A DNA stretch of 64,000 nucleotides from Kineothrix sp. MB12-C1 (GTDB taxonomy: Bacteria > Bacillota > Clostridia > Lachnospirales > Lachnospiraceae). A program made the translations under genes and the position numbers. Shown piece by piece: positions 35,132 to 47,606 of this stretch (position 1 is the first letter of the stretch; each line of letters starts with the position of its first letter). The notes under the pieces are model-generated. The model saw only the letters and a list, made by a program, of their open reading frames with translations. It had not been told where the DNA came from and made no database searches. Where the stretch lies: contig NZ_CP132957.1 of NCBI RefSeq assembly GCF_030863805.1, forward strand, positions 1,860,001 through 1,924,000, given 5' to 3'.

Positions 35132-36592
35132 CTATGTACTGTCATATTGTAACACTTTAATCTTTCCATCCTCAACGCCGAGCATATTCAACTTCATATC
35201 CAACCCGGACTGCACGGCCTCTATTATTCCGTCATCTATTTTTTCTCCGGGTACCACTATCGGAATCCCCGGCGGGTATAAATTAAGAAATTCACAAGCA
35301 ATCTGTCCTTTCGCTTCGCAAAGAGGAATAACATCATAGCCTTTTTCCTCAGATATCGCTATCGCTTTTGCAATGTTCATTACTGCTTCAGGACATCCCC
35401 TCTTCCTGTCTTTATTGAATTCATATTTTGGTTTTTTATTTTCCTCAAAATCCGATATACGTTGGTCAATCTCAAACAAAGAGCGAGCGAGCCTTTTCAA
35501 CCCTTCCTCTGAATCCATTAATGAGGTTACAGCAAGCACATAGCACTCTGCCGCCATTTCCATTTGCAGATGGTACTCCTCTCTCAGAATATCATACAAC
35601 TGCTGACCAGTTAACGCTCCGTCTTTTATCCCTATTACTATCTTGCCAGCTTCTATTGTTCTTATCTGTCCATCAGGCGCCAAAAAGCTGCTTGGAATCT
35701 CCAAATGCTTGCACGGCGCCATCTCTTTTATCAAATTTCTCCTCAGCCTTATAAGATGCTCTAGACGCGCATGTCCTTCTTCTCTCATTAGATTCATGGC
35801 CAGATCAATTGATGCCATAAGGACATAAGATGGGCTGCTTGTCTGGAATATCTTCAGGTATCTGCGAAGCCGTTCTCTATTAATCCTCTCCCCTGACACA
35901 TGCAAAAGTGCTGTTTGGGTCATTGACGGAAGTGATTTATGAACACTGTGTATTACAAGATCCGCTCCCTGGCGTACTGCGTTCTCAGGCAATTCCTTAT
36001 GGAAGCCGAAGTGAGCCCCATGAGCTTCATCTACAATAAGAGGTTTGCCGTATTCATGTACGATATTCGCTATTTCACTAATATTACTCGCAATACCTTC
36101 GTAAGTAGGAGAAGTAAGAATGACTGCTTCTATATCCGGAATTTCCTTAAGCATCCGCTCCACGCTTGCCGCGCTGATGGCATCTGCAATCCCATATCCC
36201 TCTATCATACCGGGGTACAGATAAGATACTTCCAATTCCTGAAGGTAAACAGCATAATACACCGACTTGTGGCAATTTCTTGCCATCAGAAGTCGGCCTC
36301 CTCTTTTTGTGGCTGCCATAATTGCGCTTAATACTCCACATGTACTTCCATTTACGAGGAAAAATGTCTCTTCCGAGCCGTAGAGCTTTGCTGCCTCCTG
36401 CTGCGCCTCCTTTATAATTCCTTCCGGCTGATGCAAATTATCAAATCCATCTATTTCTGTGATATCGATTCCATATGCTGCTTTAAGAGCATTCCCACCA
36501 TAAAAGTCTTCCCTTCCCTTATGTCCCGGCATATGAAAAGGATAATAGTCAGAATCTCTATACTGTTCTAATTCTTTATATAAATTACTCAA
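35132..36592 (-). CDS. Orn/Lys/Arg decarboxylase family enzyme (YaaO/SpeA type)
   Basis: This 486-residue PLP enzyme of fold I has FHMPGHKGR at the N-terminus, DITEIDGFDNLHQPEG, LVNGSTCGVLSAIMA, the Asp of LIVDEAHGAHFG and the Schiff-base Lys in SVHKSLPSMTQTALLH. The C-terminal region includes YPPGIPIVVPGE. It decarboxylates a basic amino acid to a polyamine precursor; arginine versus lysine cannot be told by eye. The start is a TTG at 36592 behind AAGGA. It heads the same neighbourhood as Bacillus yaaO. It begins 5 bases after the HD-protein stop. Confidence 0.92.
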   Translation of the reverse strand: MSNLYKELEQYRDSDYYPFHMPGHKGREDFYGGNALKAAYGIDITEIDGFDNLHQPEGIIKEAQQEAAKLYGSEETFFLVNGSTCGVLSAIMAATKRGGRLLMARNCHKSVYYAVYLQELEVSYLYPGMIEGYGIADAISAASVERMLKEIPDIEAVILTSPTYEGIASNISEIANIVHEYGKPLIVDEAHGAHFGFHKELPENAVRQGADLVIHSVHKSLPSMTQTALLHVSGERINRERLRRYLKIFQTSSPSYVLMASIDLAMNLMREEGHARLEHLIRLRRNLIKEMAPCKHLEIPSSFLAPDGQIRTIEAGKIVIGIKDGALTGQQLYDILREEYHLQMEMAAECYVLAVTSLMDSEEGLKRLARSLFEIDQRISDFEENKKPKYEFNKDRKRGCPEAVMNIAKAIAISEEKGYDVIPLCEAKGQIACEFLNLYPPGIPIVVPGEKIDDGIIEAVQSGLDMKLNMLGVEDGKIKVLQYDST

Positions 36593-36596
36593 TTTC

Positions 36597-37190
36597 TTAT
36601 CCTTGATATTGTACTTTGACAGGCTGTTGCTTCAACTGAATATCCTGTGAAAACTGGCGCTTCTTTCCACGCCCTTTATGGAAATGTATCGTTTCCAATA
36701 AGGAGCAGTATTTATCCGCAGTTGTTACAATCCATGCCTCACGGCACTGCGGCGGAATCACAGTAAGCGGCCACATATGCTTCCTTATAATGTCCTTCTC
36801 CCTTGCCGTAAGTTCATATTCCTCAGCAGCATTCTTAAGGGCGATACCCGGATGATAGAATCCATGAAGCCGTTTCATATTCTCACGATGCTTATCGTGC
36901 CAATCGTAGAGAAAATAATCGTGAAGCAAAGCACCGCGTATCAGCTCTCTTCGATTGCATCTAATCTTAAGCTTTTGGCTAATAGCCAGACTATATTTCG
37001 CCACATTAATACAATGATGGTTGACCGTCATATTCCCATGCTGAATATATTCATCCGTCTTTCGGAAATTATCAGAATCCAGTATATCTCCGCCATATTC
37101 TCTTAATAAACTATGGAGTTCTTTTTGTCTATGAAATGCCTTCCTGAATTTCTCTTTTTTCTTTTCAGTTCGCTTTATTTTACTCTTCAT
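36597..37190 (-). CDS. HD-domain protein
   Basis: The 197-residue cytosolic protein carries an HD-type metal site: HH in TVNHHCINVAKYSL and HD in IRGALLHDYFLYDWH, with further His in HPGIALKNA and a late Asp in TTADKY. HD proteins hydrolyse phosphoesters, often of nucleotides. The N-terminus is strongly basic and helical (KSKIKRTEKKKEKFRKAF), suggesting contact with nucleic acid or membrane phosphates. It directly precedes the decarboxylase gene. Substrate unknown. Confidence 0.82.
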   Translation of the reverse strand: MKSKIKRTEKKKEKFRKAFHRQKELHSLLREYGGDILDSDNFRKTDEYIQHGNMTVNHHCINVAKYSLAISQKLKIRCNRRELIRGALLHDYFLYDWHDKHRENMKRLHGFYHPGIALKNAAEEYELTAREKDIIRKHMWPLTVIPPQCREAWIVTTADKYCSLLETIHFHKGRGKKRQFSQDIQLKQQPVKVQYQG

Positions 37191-37244
37191 ACGATATCCA
37201 TTTCCACACTCTCTTACAAGATAAAATTCTTTCCAATCGCACTT

Positions 37245-38639
37245 TTAATAATAACACACAACAGGGAATCCGGTATATAGATATTCATAAATTATTTTCG
37301 CATTTTCTAATGGAAGATTAATACATCCATGAGAACCATTCGTCTGATATATCTCTCCGCCAAAGGTTCCTCTCCATGTGGCATCATGCATTCCGATATT
37401 TCCGTTGAAAGGCATCCAATAATTTACAGGGGTCTCGTAATCTTCTCCTCGAAGCACTGCATTTTTAGTCTTGTAAGTAAGCCCAAATACGCCGGCAGGT
37501 GTGTTCCATCCTCTCGAAGTATTTCCGGAAACAAAATCACTCTCCAAAACAACCTCACCATCTACATATAAATATAAGTGCTGCTTACCCAAGTCTATTT
37601 CTACATAGGTACTCCCTATATCATCCTTGCCGGATTGGGCTGCTGTGAAAGAATATTCCGGTTCCTTCTCCAGGATTTCCCCATTTTGTACTGCCGCAAT
37701 CAAAGCCTCTACTTCTGCTTCTCGATTAGTTCTCCATCCGTAAGCACCGCTTCTTAACTCCAATTCCCTTCCATCACTTGTACGGAACATGCGGTTCTTC
37801 CCATATGTGTCATTCTCCTTCGAGCGCTCTACTACAAATTCTCGTATTTTCTCCTCATCCAAAGATACCTTATTTTTCTCCAGAACTACCCATTCAGAAA
37901 TGAGATCGGCATCCACGATTACATTACTTCCATTCCAATTATAAGTAATCTTAGCGGAGACGTATTGATTAGCCTGATCCGCTAATTTCTTCAGCACTTC
38001 ATCCTCCTTGACTACCAAGGGGAACTTATAACACTCCATCTCTTCGAGATTAATCTTTCTCTCCATGTTTCTGACGGCATCTTTAATTACTTCTTCCGTC
38101 CTGCCCTTTATTATCTCTGTACCCGGACTACTCTTTACTACCGTATATTTCTTTTCTTCCTCAAAATACGAGATATAGGCAGCATTCGGAGGCTTTATAT
38201 TGTCAGATTGAAAAAAGGCAAGTGCTTGAATCCTTTCCTCAAGCATATCTTCATTATATTCCACTAATTGCGGTATGTCGTAGGAAAACTTTCTAAATAT
38301 TCCTAAAATCCAAAACGCCGGATTCTGCTCCTGCTTAATCCCAAGCAATGTGTCGGTAAATATATATTCTACCTCTATATCAGCCAGCATAATCGTATCG
38401 TTCATGCTTTCCCGACCTTCAACCTCCAAAAAATACGTCTGAAGCTGTTGGCGAATCATATCCTCCGCTTCCATTGGTGTCTTATAACTATAATCACTGC
38501 CATTAATTATTGTTTGATAATAATAATGATCACTGAAAAACATGGCAAAACCAGCATAGGTAATCGCCGACAGAAAAACACATGATATTAGTGTAACAAT
38601 TATCAGTTTTTTCCATACCGATTTCTTTTTTATTTCCAT
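37245..38639 (-). CDS. Membrane-anchored L,D-transpeptidase (YkuD) with PG-binding-4 region
   Basis: The 464-residue protein has one N-terminal membrane anchor (about 10-32) and a long extracellular part. The middle region (about 90-320), with repeated Glu/Lys-rich segments and YKFPLVVKEDEVLKKL, resembles the PG_binding_4/VanW-associated domain. The C-terminal YkuD domain has the catalytic His and Cys in GSHGCINLP, plus IDLGKQHLYLYVDGEVVLES and HDATWRG. It would make 3,3 cross-links or attach proteins to peptidoglycan at the outer face of the membrane. A promoter and AGGAG site lie upstream. Confidence 0.9.
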   Translation of the reverse strand: MEIKKKSVWKKLIIVTLISCVFLSAITYAGFAMFFSDHYYYQTIINGSDYSYKTPMEAEDMIRQQLQTYFLEVEGRESMNDTIMLADIEVEYIFTDTLLGIKQEQNPAFWILGIFRKFSYDIPQLVEYNEDMLEERIQALAFFQSDNIKPPNAAYISYFEEEKKYTVVKSSPGTEIIKGRTEEVIKDAVRNMERKINLEEMECYKFPLVVKEDEVLKKLADQANQYVSAKITYNWNGSNVIVDADLISEWVVLEKNKVSLDEEKIREFVVERSKENDTYGKNRMFRTSDGRELELRSGAYGWRTNREAEVEALIAAVQNGEILEKEPEYSFTAAQSGKDDIGSTYVEIDLGKQHLYLYVDGEVVLESDFVSGNTSRGWNTPAGVFGLTYKTKNAVLRGEDYETPVNYWMPFNGNIGMHDATWRGTFGGEIYQTNGSHGCINLPLENAKIIYEYLYTGFPVVCYY

Positions 38640-38698
38640 GCACTTCTCCTGTTACTCTTTTCTCTATTTGTATGCTAAACTTTCATAGAAATCAATTC

Positions 38699-38727
38699 AT
38701 TTTATCATTTTCCGGCTAAATAATCAA
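38699..38727 (-). promoter_or_regulatory. Promoter of the L,D-transpeptidase gene
   Basis: TTGATT (38722-38727) and TAAAAT (38699-38704) on the minus strand are separated by 17 bases and lie 60 bases before the start codon. The rest of the 339-base gap up to the tRNA genes is AT-rich and shows only the terminator at 38930-38971. Confidence 0.65.
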
Positions 38728-38929
38728 TGTTGCATATGGACAAATCCATAAGCATTTATCTCGTATTCATATACATTTTATCGTTTTATCGAAATAACTC
38801 TGTCCATTATTTTAAATATTATTCTATACAAAAAAGTCTTCACTTTTCAAGCGAACTATAAAAAGAAATATATGACGCTTTATTTCATTAACAACATTCT
38901 TTAATGTAACAAGGTCTTTCCTATAGAAT

Positions 38930-38971
38930 AAAAAAAAGACTGTATTCAAACTTCTACGCTTGAATCAGCCT
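38930..38971 (-). terminator. Terminator of the rRNA-tRNA operon
   Basis: GCTGATTCAAG pairs with TTTGAATACAGT (one bulge) around CGTAGAAG on the minus strand, followed by an eight-T run. It lies just after tRNA-Lys. Confidence 0.85.
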
Positions 38972-38978
38972 TCTCAGA

Positions 38979-39051
38979 TGAGACATCGGGGATTCGAACC
39001 CCGGACAACTTGATTAAAAGTCAAGTGCTCTACCAACTGAGCTAATATCCC
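38979..39051 (-). tRNA. tRNA-Lys (TTT)
   Basis: The full cloverleaf can be drawn from the minus strand: D-arm AGCTCAGTTGGTAGAGC, anticodon loop CTTTTAA inside a TTGA/TCAA-type stem, T-arm GGTTCGAATCC. It is the last of seven tRNAs after 23S. CCA is not encoded. Confidence 0.96.
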
Positions 39052-39069
39052 ATTTTCTCTAAAAAATGA

Positions 39070-39142
<73 letters not shown>

Positions 39143-39148
39143 ATTAAA

Positions 39149-39222
39149 TAGCGGGGACAGGATTTGAACCTATGACCTTCGGGTTATGAGCCCGACGAGC
39201 TTCCAGACTGCTCCACCCCGCG
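39149..39222 (-). tRNA. Initiator tRNA-fMet (CAT)
   Basis: The three G:C pairs (GGG/CCC) flanking the CTCATAA anticodon loop mark it as the initiator. The acceptor stem begins with an unpaired position 1 (C1 opposite T72), a variation on the usual C1-A72 mismatch. CCA is not encoded. Confidence 0.93.
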
Positions 39223-39279
39223 TTATTCAATTATTTGGATTATATAATTATATGCAATCCTTTGGTAGTTAATACCAAA

Positions 39280-39361
39280 TGGATGGAGGTGGATTCGAAC
39301 CACCGAAGCAATTTGCAGCAGATTTACAGTCTGTCCCCTTTGGCCACTCGGGAATCCATCC
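39280..39361 (-). tRNA. tRNA-Tyr (GTA)
   Basis: This 82-nt tRNA has a long variable arm as expected for tyrosine. Acceptor GGATGGA pairs with TCCATCC, and the anticodon loop is CTGTAAA. CCA is not encoded. Confidence 0.95.
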
Positions 39362-39403
39362 ATATATAAAAATATTTAGCCTTGATAAAATCAATTCATC
39401 AAA

Positions 39404-39476
39404 AGCCGATGATCGGACTCGAACCGATAACCTGCTGATTACAAATCAGCTGCTCTGCCAATTGAGCCACATCGGC
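39404..39476 (-). tRNA. tRNA-Thr (TGT)
   Basis: Acceptor GCCGAT pairs with ATCGGC. The anticodon loop is TTTGTAA within GCTGA/TCAGC, and the T-arm has GGTTCGAGTCC. CCA is not encoded. Confidence 0.94.
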
Positions 39477-39480
39477 AAAA

Positions 39481-39553
39481 TGGGACCTATAGGGCTCGAA
39501 CCTATGACCCTCTGCTTGTAAGGCAGATGCTCTCCCAGCTGAGCTAAGATCCC
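39481..39553 (-). tRNA. tRNA-Val (TAC)
   Basis: Acceptor GGGATCT is opposite AGGTCCC. The anticodon loop CTTACAA lies within TCTGC/GCAGA, and the T-arm has GGTTCGAGCCC. CCA is not encoded. Confidence 0.94.
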
Positions 39554-39575
39554 GCATTTCCATATATAATTCAAC

Positions 39576-39649
39576 CGACCCGGATGGGACTCGAACCCAC
39601 GACCTCCGCCGTGACAGGGCGGCGCTCTAACCAACTGAGCCACCGGGCC
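39576..39649 (-). tRNA. tRNA-Asp (GTC)
   Basis: The first tRNA after 23S rRNA. Anticodon loop CTGTCAC lies within CCGCC/GGCGG, the T-arm has GGTTCGAGTCC, and the discriminator is G as usual for Asp. CCA is not encoded. Confidence 0.95.
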
Positions 39650-39675
39650 ATAAAAATATAAACCAAAATGATTTA

Positions 39676-39695
39676 TACCCTCAAAACCGAATACC
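39676..39695 (-). repeat. 3' half of a 23S processing stem
   Basis: TACCCTCAAAACCGAATACC on the plus strand is the inverted complement of 42984-43003 in 18 of 20 positions. The two halves flank 23S and would form the long stem that RNase III-type enzymes cut. Confidence 0.8.
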
Positions 39696-39803
39696 TACAG
39701 ACCTTCTTATGCTTCCATCTTCCGGTCCTTTCACTCTCTCATATCTTTTCATCCGTTTTTTCTTCTTTTGTAAGAGTGTTCTCCACTCTTTATCCCAGCC
39801 TAT

Positions 39804-42727
<2,924 letters not shown>

Positions 42728-43159
42728 TAAGTCAGAGCTTCCTGCACTCTATGAGTGCCCTCCCCTCTTTCTTACCGGACATCTAGCGTGATGTCCTCGG
42801 CTGGTCCGCTGTCCTCATACATCGATCCTTAAATCGACCTATCATTTCAGCTCTTCTCATGAAAGGCAGTCGTCCTGTCTTTCCATCAGAAGGTAAATCT
42901 ATTTGAGTTCTAAACTCATTGTTTGGCCATCGTAACTTTCATCACGATGGACCTCGGATGTCTTTGATACTTGATTGTTTTTTGGTATTCGGTTTTCAAG
43001 GTACAAATTTGTCTGTTATGACACTTGACTGTTTTATCAGCCATTAAAAATTAAAAGTTATTTTAATCTTTAATCACTGGTAAAACCAGTTTATGAAATT
43101 TGATTGAAATCCAAACTTCATTTTATATGAAAGCCTTTAGGCTTTATTTACATAATTAA
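42728..43159 (-). other. 5S-23S spacer
   Basis: This 432-base transcribed spacer has no tRNA gene. It contains the 5' half of the 23S processing stem (42984-43003) and several short self-complementary stretches. No other feature is seen. Confidence 0.8.
42984..43003 (-). repeat. 5' half of a 23S processing stem
   Basis: GGTATTCGGTTTTCAAGGTA on the plus strand is complementary to 39676-39695, so the precursor RNA can close a stem of about 20 bp around 23S. Confidence 0.8.
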
Positions 43160-43277
43160 TCTGGCAGCCACCTGCTCTCCCATGCCGTCTCCAGCATAGT
43201 ACCATCGGCCGCTTAAGTCTTAACCTTCGTGTTCGGGATGAGAACGGGTGTCTCCCCTAAGCGCATCGCCACCAGAT
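43160..43277 (-). rRNA. rrf: 5S ribosomal RNA, located between 16S and 23S
   Basis: The minus strand begins TCTGGTGGCGATGCGCTTAG and ends GTGGCTGCCAGA; the ends pair as 5S helix I. The conserved loop GAACACGAAGGTTAAG and the CGGCCGATGGTACTATG segment are present. The length of about 118 nt is normal. Its place between 16S and 23S, not after 23S, is unusual. Confidence 0.95.
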
Positions 43278-43343
43278 ATGTTTCTGAGTATTCTCTACTC
43301 ATTCGCTTCGATTCTTAGTGCTTTCCCACTCTTCCTCAACAGC

Positions 43344-43361
43344 TAAACAGTAATGCAACCC
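43344..43361 (-). repeat. 3' half of the 16S processing stem
   Basis: TAAACAGTAATGCAACCC (plus strand) is a perfect 18-base inverted complement of 45187-45204. The pair brackets 16S rRNA. Confidence 0.85.
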
Positions 43362-43373
43362 CTACTTCTTCTT

Positions 43374-45008
<1,635 letters not shown>

Positions 45009-45186
45009 AAGTTTGCCCGGTCCAAAATCAACTTTGGCTTTAAATCCTTGCTAATTTTTTCCCGTAATCTCACATCTGCTCCTTGCGGTGCTTCTGTGCG
45101 ATTCTTTTACTGTTTTTTAGGTTGTTCTTCTGAATTTTCTCTTTGGGCTCTTTCTGCAAAAGCAGAGGCCCGTTTTAGAATTTTCA

Positions 45187-45204
45187 GGGTTGCATTACTG
45201 TTTA
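45187..45204 (-). repeat. 5' half of the 16S processing stem
   Basis: GGGTTGCATTACTGTTTA (plus strand) is the perfect complement of 43344-43361 and lies about 180 bases upstream of the mature 16S end. Confidence 0.85.
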
Positions 45205-45270
45205 CTTGTCAAGGTTCTGTGTTTCTTAAGTTCGGTTTGTTTTGTCTTTCGTTTCAGACGCAACTTTGAT

Positions 45271-45299
45271 ATCTTATCATGTGCATTTCGGAAAGTCAA
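45271..45299 (-). promoter_or_regulatory. rRNA promoter, proximal
   Basis: TTGACT (45294-45299) and TAAGAT (45271-45276) with a 17-base spacer on the minus strand. Confidence 0.7.
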
Positions 45300-45366
45300 T
45301 ACCTTTTTGAACTTTTTTGAAACTTTTTCTTTTTTAACTCGTCCATCGTTTTTGACGACGTGTTTT

Positions 45367-45396
45367 ATTGTAGCACCATTCGCTATCAATTGTCAA
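45367..45396 (-). promoter_or_regulatory. rRNA promoter, middle
   Basis: TTGACA (45391-45396) and TACAAT (45367-45372) with an 18-base spacer on the minus strand; AT-rich sequence upstream could act as an UP element. Confidence 0.8.
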
Positions 45397-45542
45397 GCAA
45401 TATTTTGTATTTTTTTATTATTTATAATCAAGTATAATATATTAAATACAAATCACTTTTTAATTGTCATTTGAAGAACAACTTCCGATTTGACAGGTTA
45501 TTTCTCCAACAAATCTTGCTCTTTTCTGCAAGGTGCTTTGCT

Positions 45543-45571
45543 AGTATACTCAAATTTTTGACAAATGTCAA
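45543..45571 (-). promoter_or_regulatory. rRNA promoter, distal
   Basis: TTGACA (45566-45571) and TATACT (45543-45548) with a 17-base spacer on the minus strand. Between this and the tRNA-Ser terminator (45572-45758) I see only AT-rich sequence. Confidence 0.8.
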
Positions 45572-45758
45572 CACCTTTTTAATACTTTTATTTCAAAAAA
45601 GGAATTGTAGCATAAATGCACTATTTTAGAAGTACAGCCATAGTGTATCCACAATATTACTTTATAAACTCTGAGGCTTATCTTTAATGTATATTTATAT
45701 AATTATATAATTAAGAAATAACAGCATTACCATTTTCGAGATTTATCATTATATGCAA

Positions 45759-45786
45759 AAAGAAGTATCGCTCACGATACTTCTTT
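45759..45786 (-). terminator. Terminator after tRNA-Ser
   Basis: AAAGAAGTATCG and CGATACTTCTTT form a perfect 12-bp stem with loop TGAG on the minus strand, followed by TTTTTGC. Confidence 0.9.
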
Positions 45787-45804
45787 CGGGTTTTGGTAAT
45801 TAAG

Positions 45805-45892
45805 CGGAGAAAGAGGGATTTGAACCCTCGCGCCGCGCAAGCGACCTACACCCTTAGCAGGGGCGCCTCTTCAGCCTCTTGAGTATTTCTCC
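45805..45892 (-). tRNA. tRNA-Ser (GCT)
   Basis: This 88-nt tRNA has the long variable arm of serine tRNAs. Acceptor GGAGAAA pairs with TTTCTCC, the anticodon loop is CTGCTAA, and the T-arm has GGTTCAAATCC. The discriminator is G. It ends at its own terminator, separate from the rRNA operon. Confidence 0.95.
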
Positions 45893-46065
45893 ATAATCTG
45901 AATTTCCTTACGCAATTTTATTAAAACAAATTCACGCTTACCAATATTAAGTTTGCGTCAATTGATAACGCAAGTGTTATTATACCTAAGTGCCTTTTAT
46001 TTGTCAATTAATTTTTCAAACTTATTTCTGTCTTTTTCTACCCCTCACTTATTGGCCCCTTCTCA

Positions 46066-46773
46066 CTATATATATTGAGCCATGGCCTTTTCTATACGGC
46101 ATTTTACTTCTGCTGCTATTTCTACCGTCTTCATATCTTTATACTCTTCATAATATAGAGGAGGCAGATATATAATCTTAACTGTTAGTGCCTTTATAGA
46201 CTTTTCATCGAAAGGCTTAAATGCATCGATTAGAACACAGGGGACGATTGGGCATTTTGCTTTAACTGCACTCTTAAAGCTTCCCCCTTTAAAATTCAGA
46301 AGTTGATTACCCTGACGGCTTCTCGTCCCTTCCGCAAAAATAAGAAAGTTCCTGCCAGTCTTAACCTCCTGCGTTACCTGCTGTATCACTTGCATGGACT
46401 GACGTATATCTTCCCTATCTATGGCAATAGAGCCGAGCGCTTCTACTACTTGTTTCAATAATATGATATTTCTTGCTTCTTTTTTAATGACAAACGCAAA
46501 GGGCACCGGGCAAGATTCCAAAATAGCGAGCATATCATACAATCCCTGGTGATTGGGAAAAAGTATAAATCCATTTTCTTTTGGTATGTTTTCCAAACCA
46601 TAGGATTCTATTTTAACTTTTCCTGCCCTATTTGCTGCTTTAGTCGTCCGTTTCACAATCGCATATGAATCTTCGTAAGTCTTCTTTGGATTCTTACCAT
46701 ACCACCATATTAGAAATAGGTAGTAAGGAGTTTTTAGGAACAGCCTTACGGCCATCATTATAATTCTATACAT
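46066..46773 (-). CDS. plsC: 1-acyl-sn-glycerol-3-phosphate acyltransferase
   Basis: The 235-residue membrane-associated acyltransferase has one N-terminal hydrophobic segment. The catalytic HX4D motif is NHQGLYD (about 79-85), and the phosphate-binding motif is FAEGTRSRQGN. VPCVLIDAF and PPLYYEEY are also seen. It adds the second acyl chain to lysophosphatidic acid in phospholipid synthesis, using the acyl products of the fab pathway. It lies between the fumarase genes and tRNA-Ser. Its ribosome site is weak. Confidence 0.92.
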   Translation of the reverse strand: MYRIIMMAVRLFLKTPYYLFLIWWYGKNPKKTYEDSYAIVKRTTKAANRAGKVKIESYGLENIPKENGFILFPNHQGLYDMLAILESCPVPFAFVIKKEARNIILLKQVVEALGSIAIDREDIRQSMQVIQQVTQEVKTGRNFLIFAEGTRSRQGNQLLNFKGGSFKSAVKAKCPIVPCVLIDAFKPFDEKSIKALTVKIIYLPPLYYEEYKDMKTVEIAAEVKCRIEKAMAQYI

Positions 46774-46828
46774 AATTTATTTATTCTCTTTCCGCCATTA
46801 CAATACAGGCAGCTTATTCTATATTTAT

Positions 46829-46868
46829 ATGATGTTGGAGTCAAAAGGTATTTTGATCCTGGTATCAT
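46829..46868 (-). terminator. Hairpin after the fumarase genes
   Basis: ATGAT...GGA-TCAAAA-GGTA-TTTTGATCC...ATCAT forms an extended imperfect hairpin 22 bases beyond the fumarase beta stop. No T-run follows on the minus strand, so it may be only a message-end structure. Confidence 0.45.
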
Positions 46869-46890
46869 TTATATTCGTATATTATGGAAG

Positions 46891-47442
46891 TTATAATTCT
46901 TCATATTCCTTAAGTGCCATCTCATATAAATTATTACCACTGGAATCAAGGACAACAATTACAGGGAAATCCTCCACTTGCAACTCTCTGATTGCTTCTG
47001 TTCCGAGATCATCATAAGCAATTACTTTTGAACTTTTAATAGAACGTGACAAAAGAGCTCCCGCACCGCCCACTGCTGCAAAATATACCGCGCCATTACG
47101 GACAATTGCTTCCATGACTTCCTGCGTACGCTTCCCTTTACCAATCATGCCCTTTAATCCCATATCTAAAAAGGTGGGGGTATATTTGTCCATTCGACTC
47201 GATGTTGTCGGACCTGCTGAACCAATAGGCCTTCCATCTCTTGCCGGAGAAGGACCCATATAGTATATAATATTATTATTGAGATCCAGCGGCAGTTCCC
47301 TACCATCTTCCACCGCTTCATACATTCTCTTATGTGCGGCATCTCTTGCTGTATATATCCTTCCACTAATATAAACATAATCCCCGGCTCTTAGATCTTT
47401 CGCCACTTCTCCGCTTATAGGTGCAGTTATATATTTATCCAT
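46891..47442 (-). CDS. fumB: Class I fumarate hydratase, beta (C-terminal) subunit
   Basis: The 183-residue protein matches the Fumerase_C domain: APISGEVAKDLRAGDYVYIS, RIYTARDAAHKR, IYYMGPSPARDGRPIGSAGP and TTSSRMDKYTPTFLDMGLKG. With the alpha subunit it forms an oxygen-sensitive [4Fe-4S] hydro-lyase. The same architecture serves fumarase and tartrate dehydratase, but the context and the sequence suit fumarase. The ATG at 47442 is preferred over a GTG too close to the AAGG site. The alpha subunit lies 165 bases upstream, separated by a dispersed repeat. Confidence 0.88.
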   Translation of the reverse strand: MDKYITAPISGEVAKDLRAGDYVYISGRIYTARDAAHKRMYEAVEDGRELPLDLNNNIIYYMGPSPARDGRPIGSAGPTTSSRMDKYTPTFLDMGLKGMIGKGKRTQEVMEAIVRNGAVYFAAVGGAGALLSRSIKSSKVIAYDDLGTEAIRELQVEDFPVIVVLDSSGNNLYEMALKEYEEL

Positions 47443-47529
47443 TTTGTCCACAACCTTCTTGTTTTATTATTGCAAAAGTGTGCTTCGCCTACTCTCACGT
47501 TTGAATATATTTGCAGCATAGCTTTTGTT

Positions 47530-47580
47530 CCGCGCACGTAGCTGCTCATCCATCCTTTATCCCAAGGGCTTTCTTATAAT
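47530..47580. repeat. Dispersed intergenic repeat, copy 3 (GTAGCTG type)
   Basis: CCGCGCACGTAGCTGCTCAT followed by CCATCCTTTATCCC and CTTTCTTATAA closely parallels 17631-17680. It sits between the two fumarase genes. Confidence 0.6.
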
Positions 47581-47606
47581 TATAAAAATCGGTAATATCA
47601 GACTCC

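Noticed and set aside
39279-39643. Open frames across the tRNA cluster, such as one opening MDGGGFEPP
   Set aside because: These are well-known false frames made by tRNA T-arms; the tRNAs fold fully.
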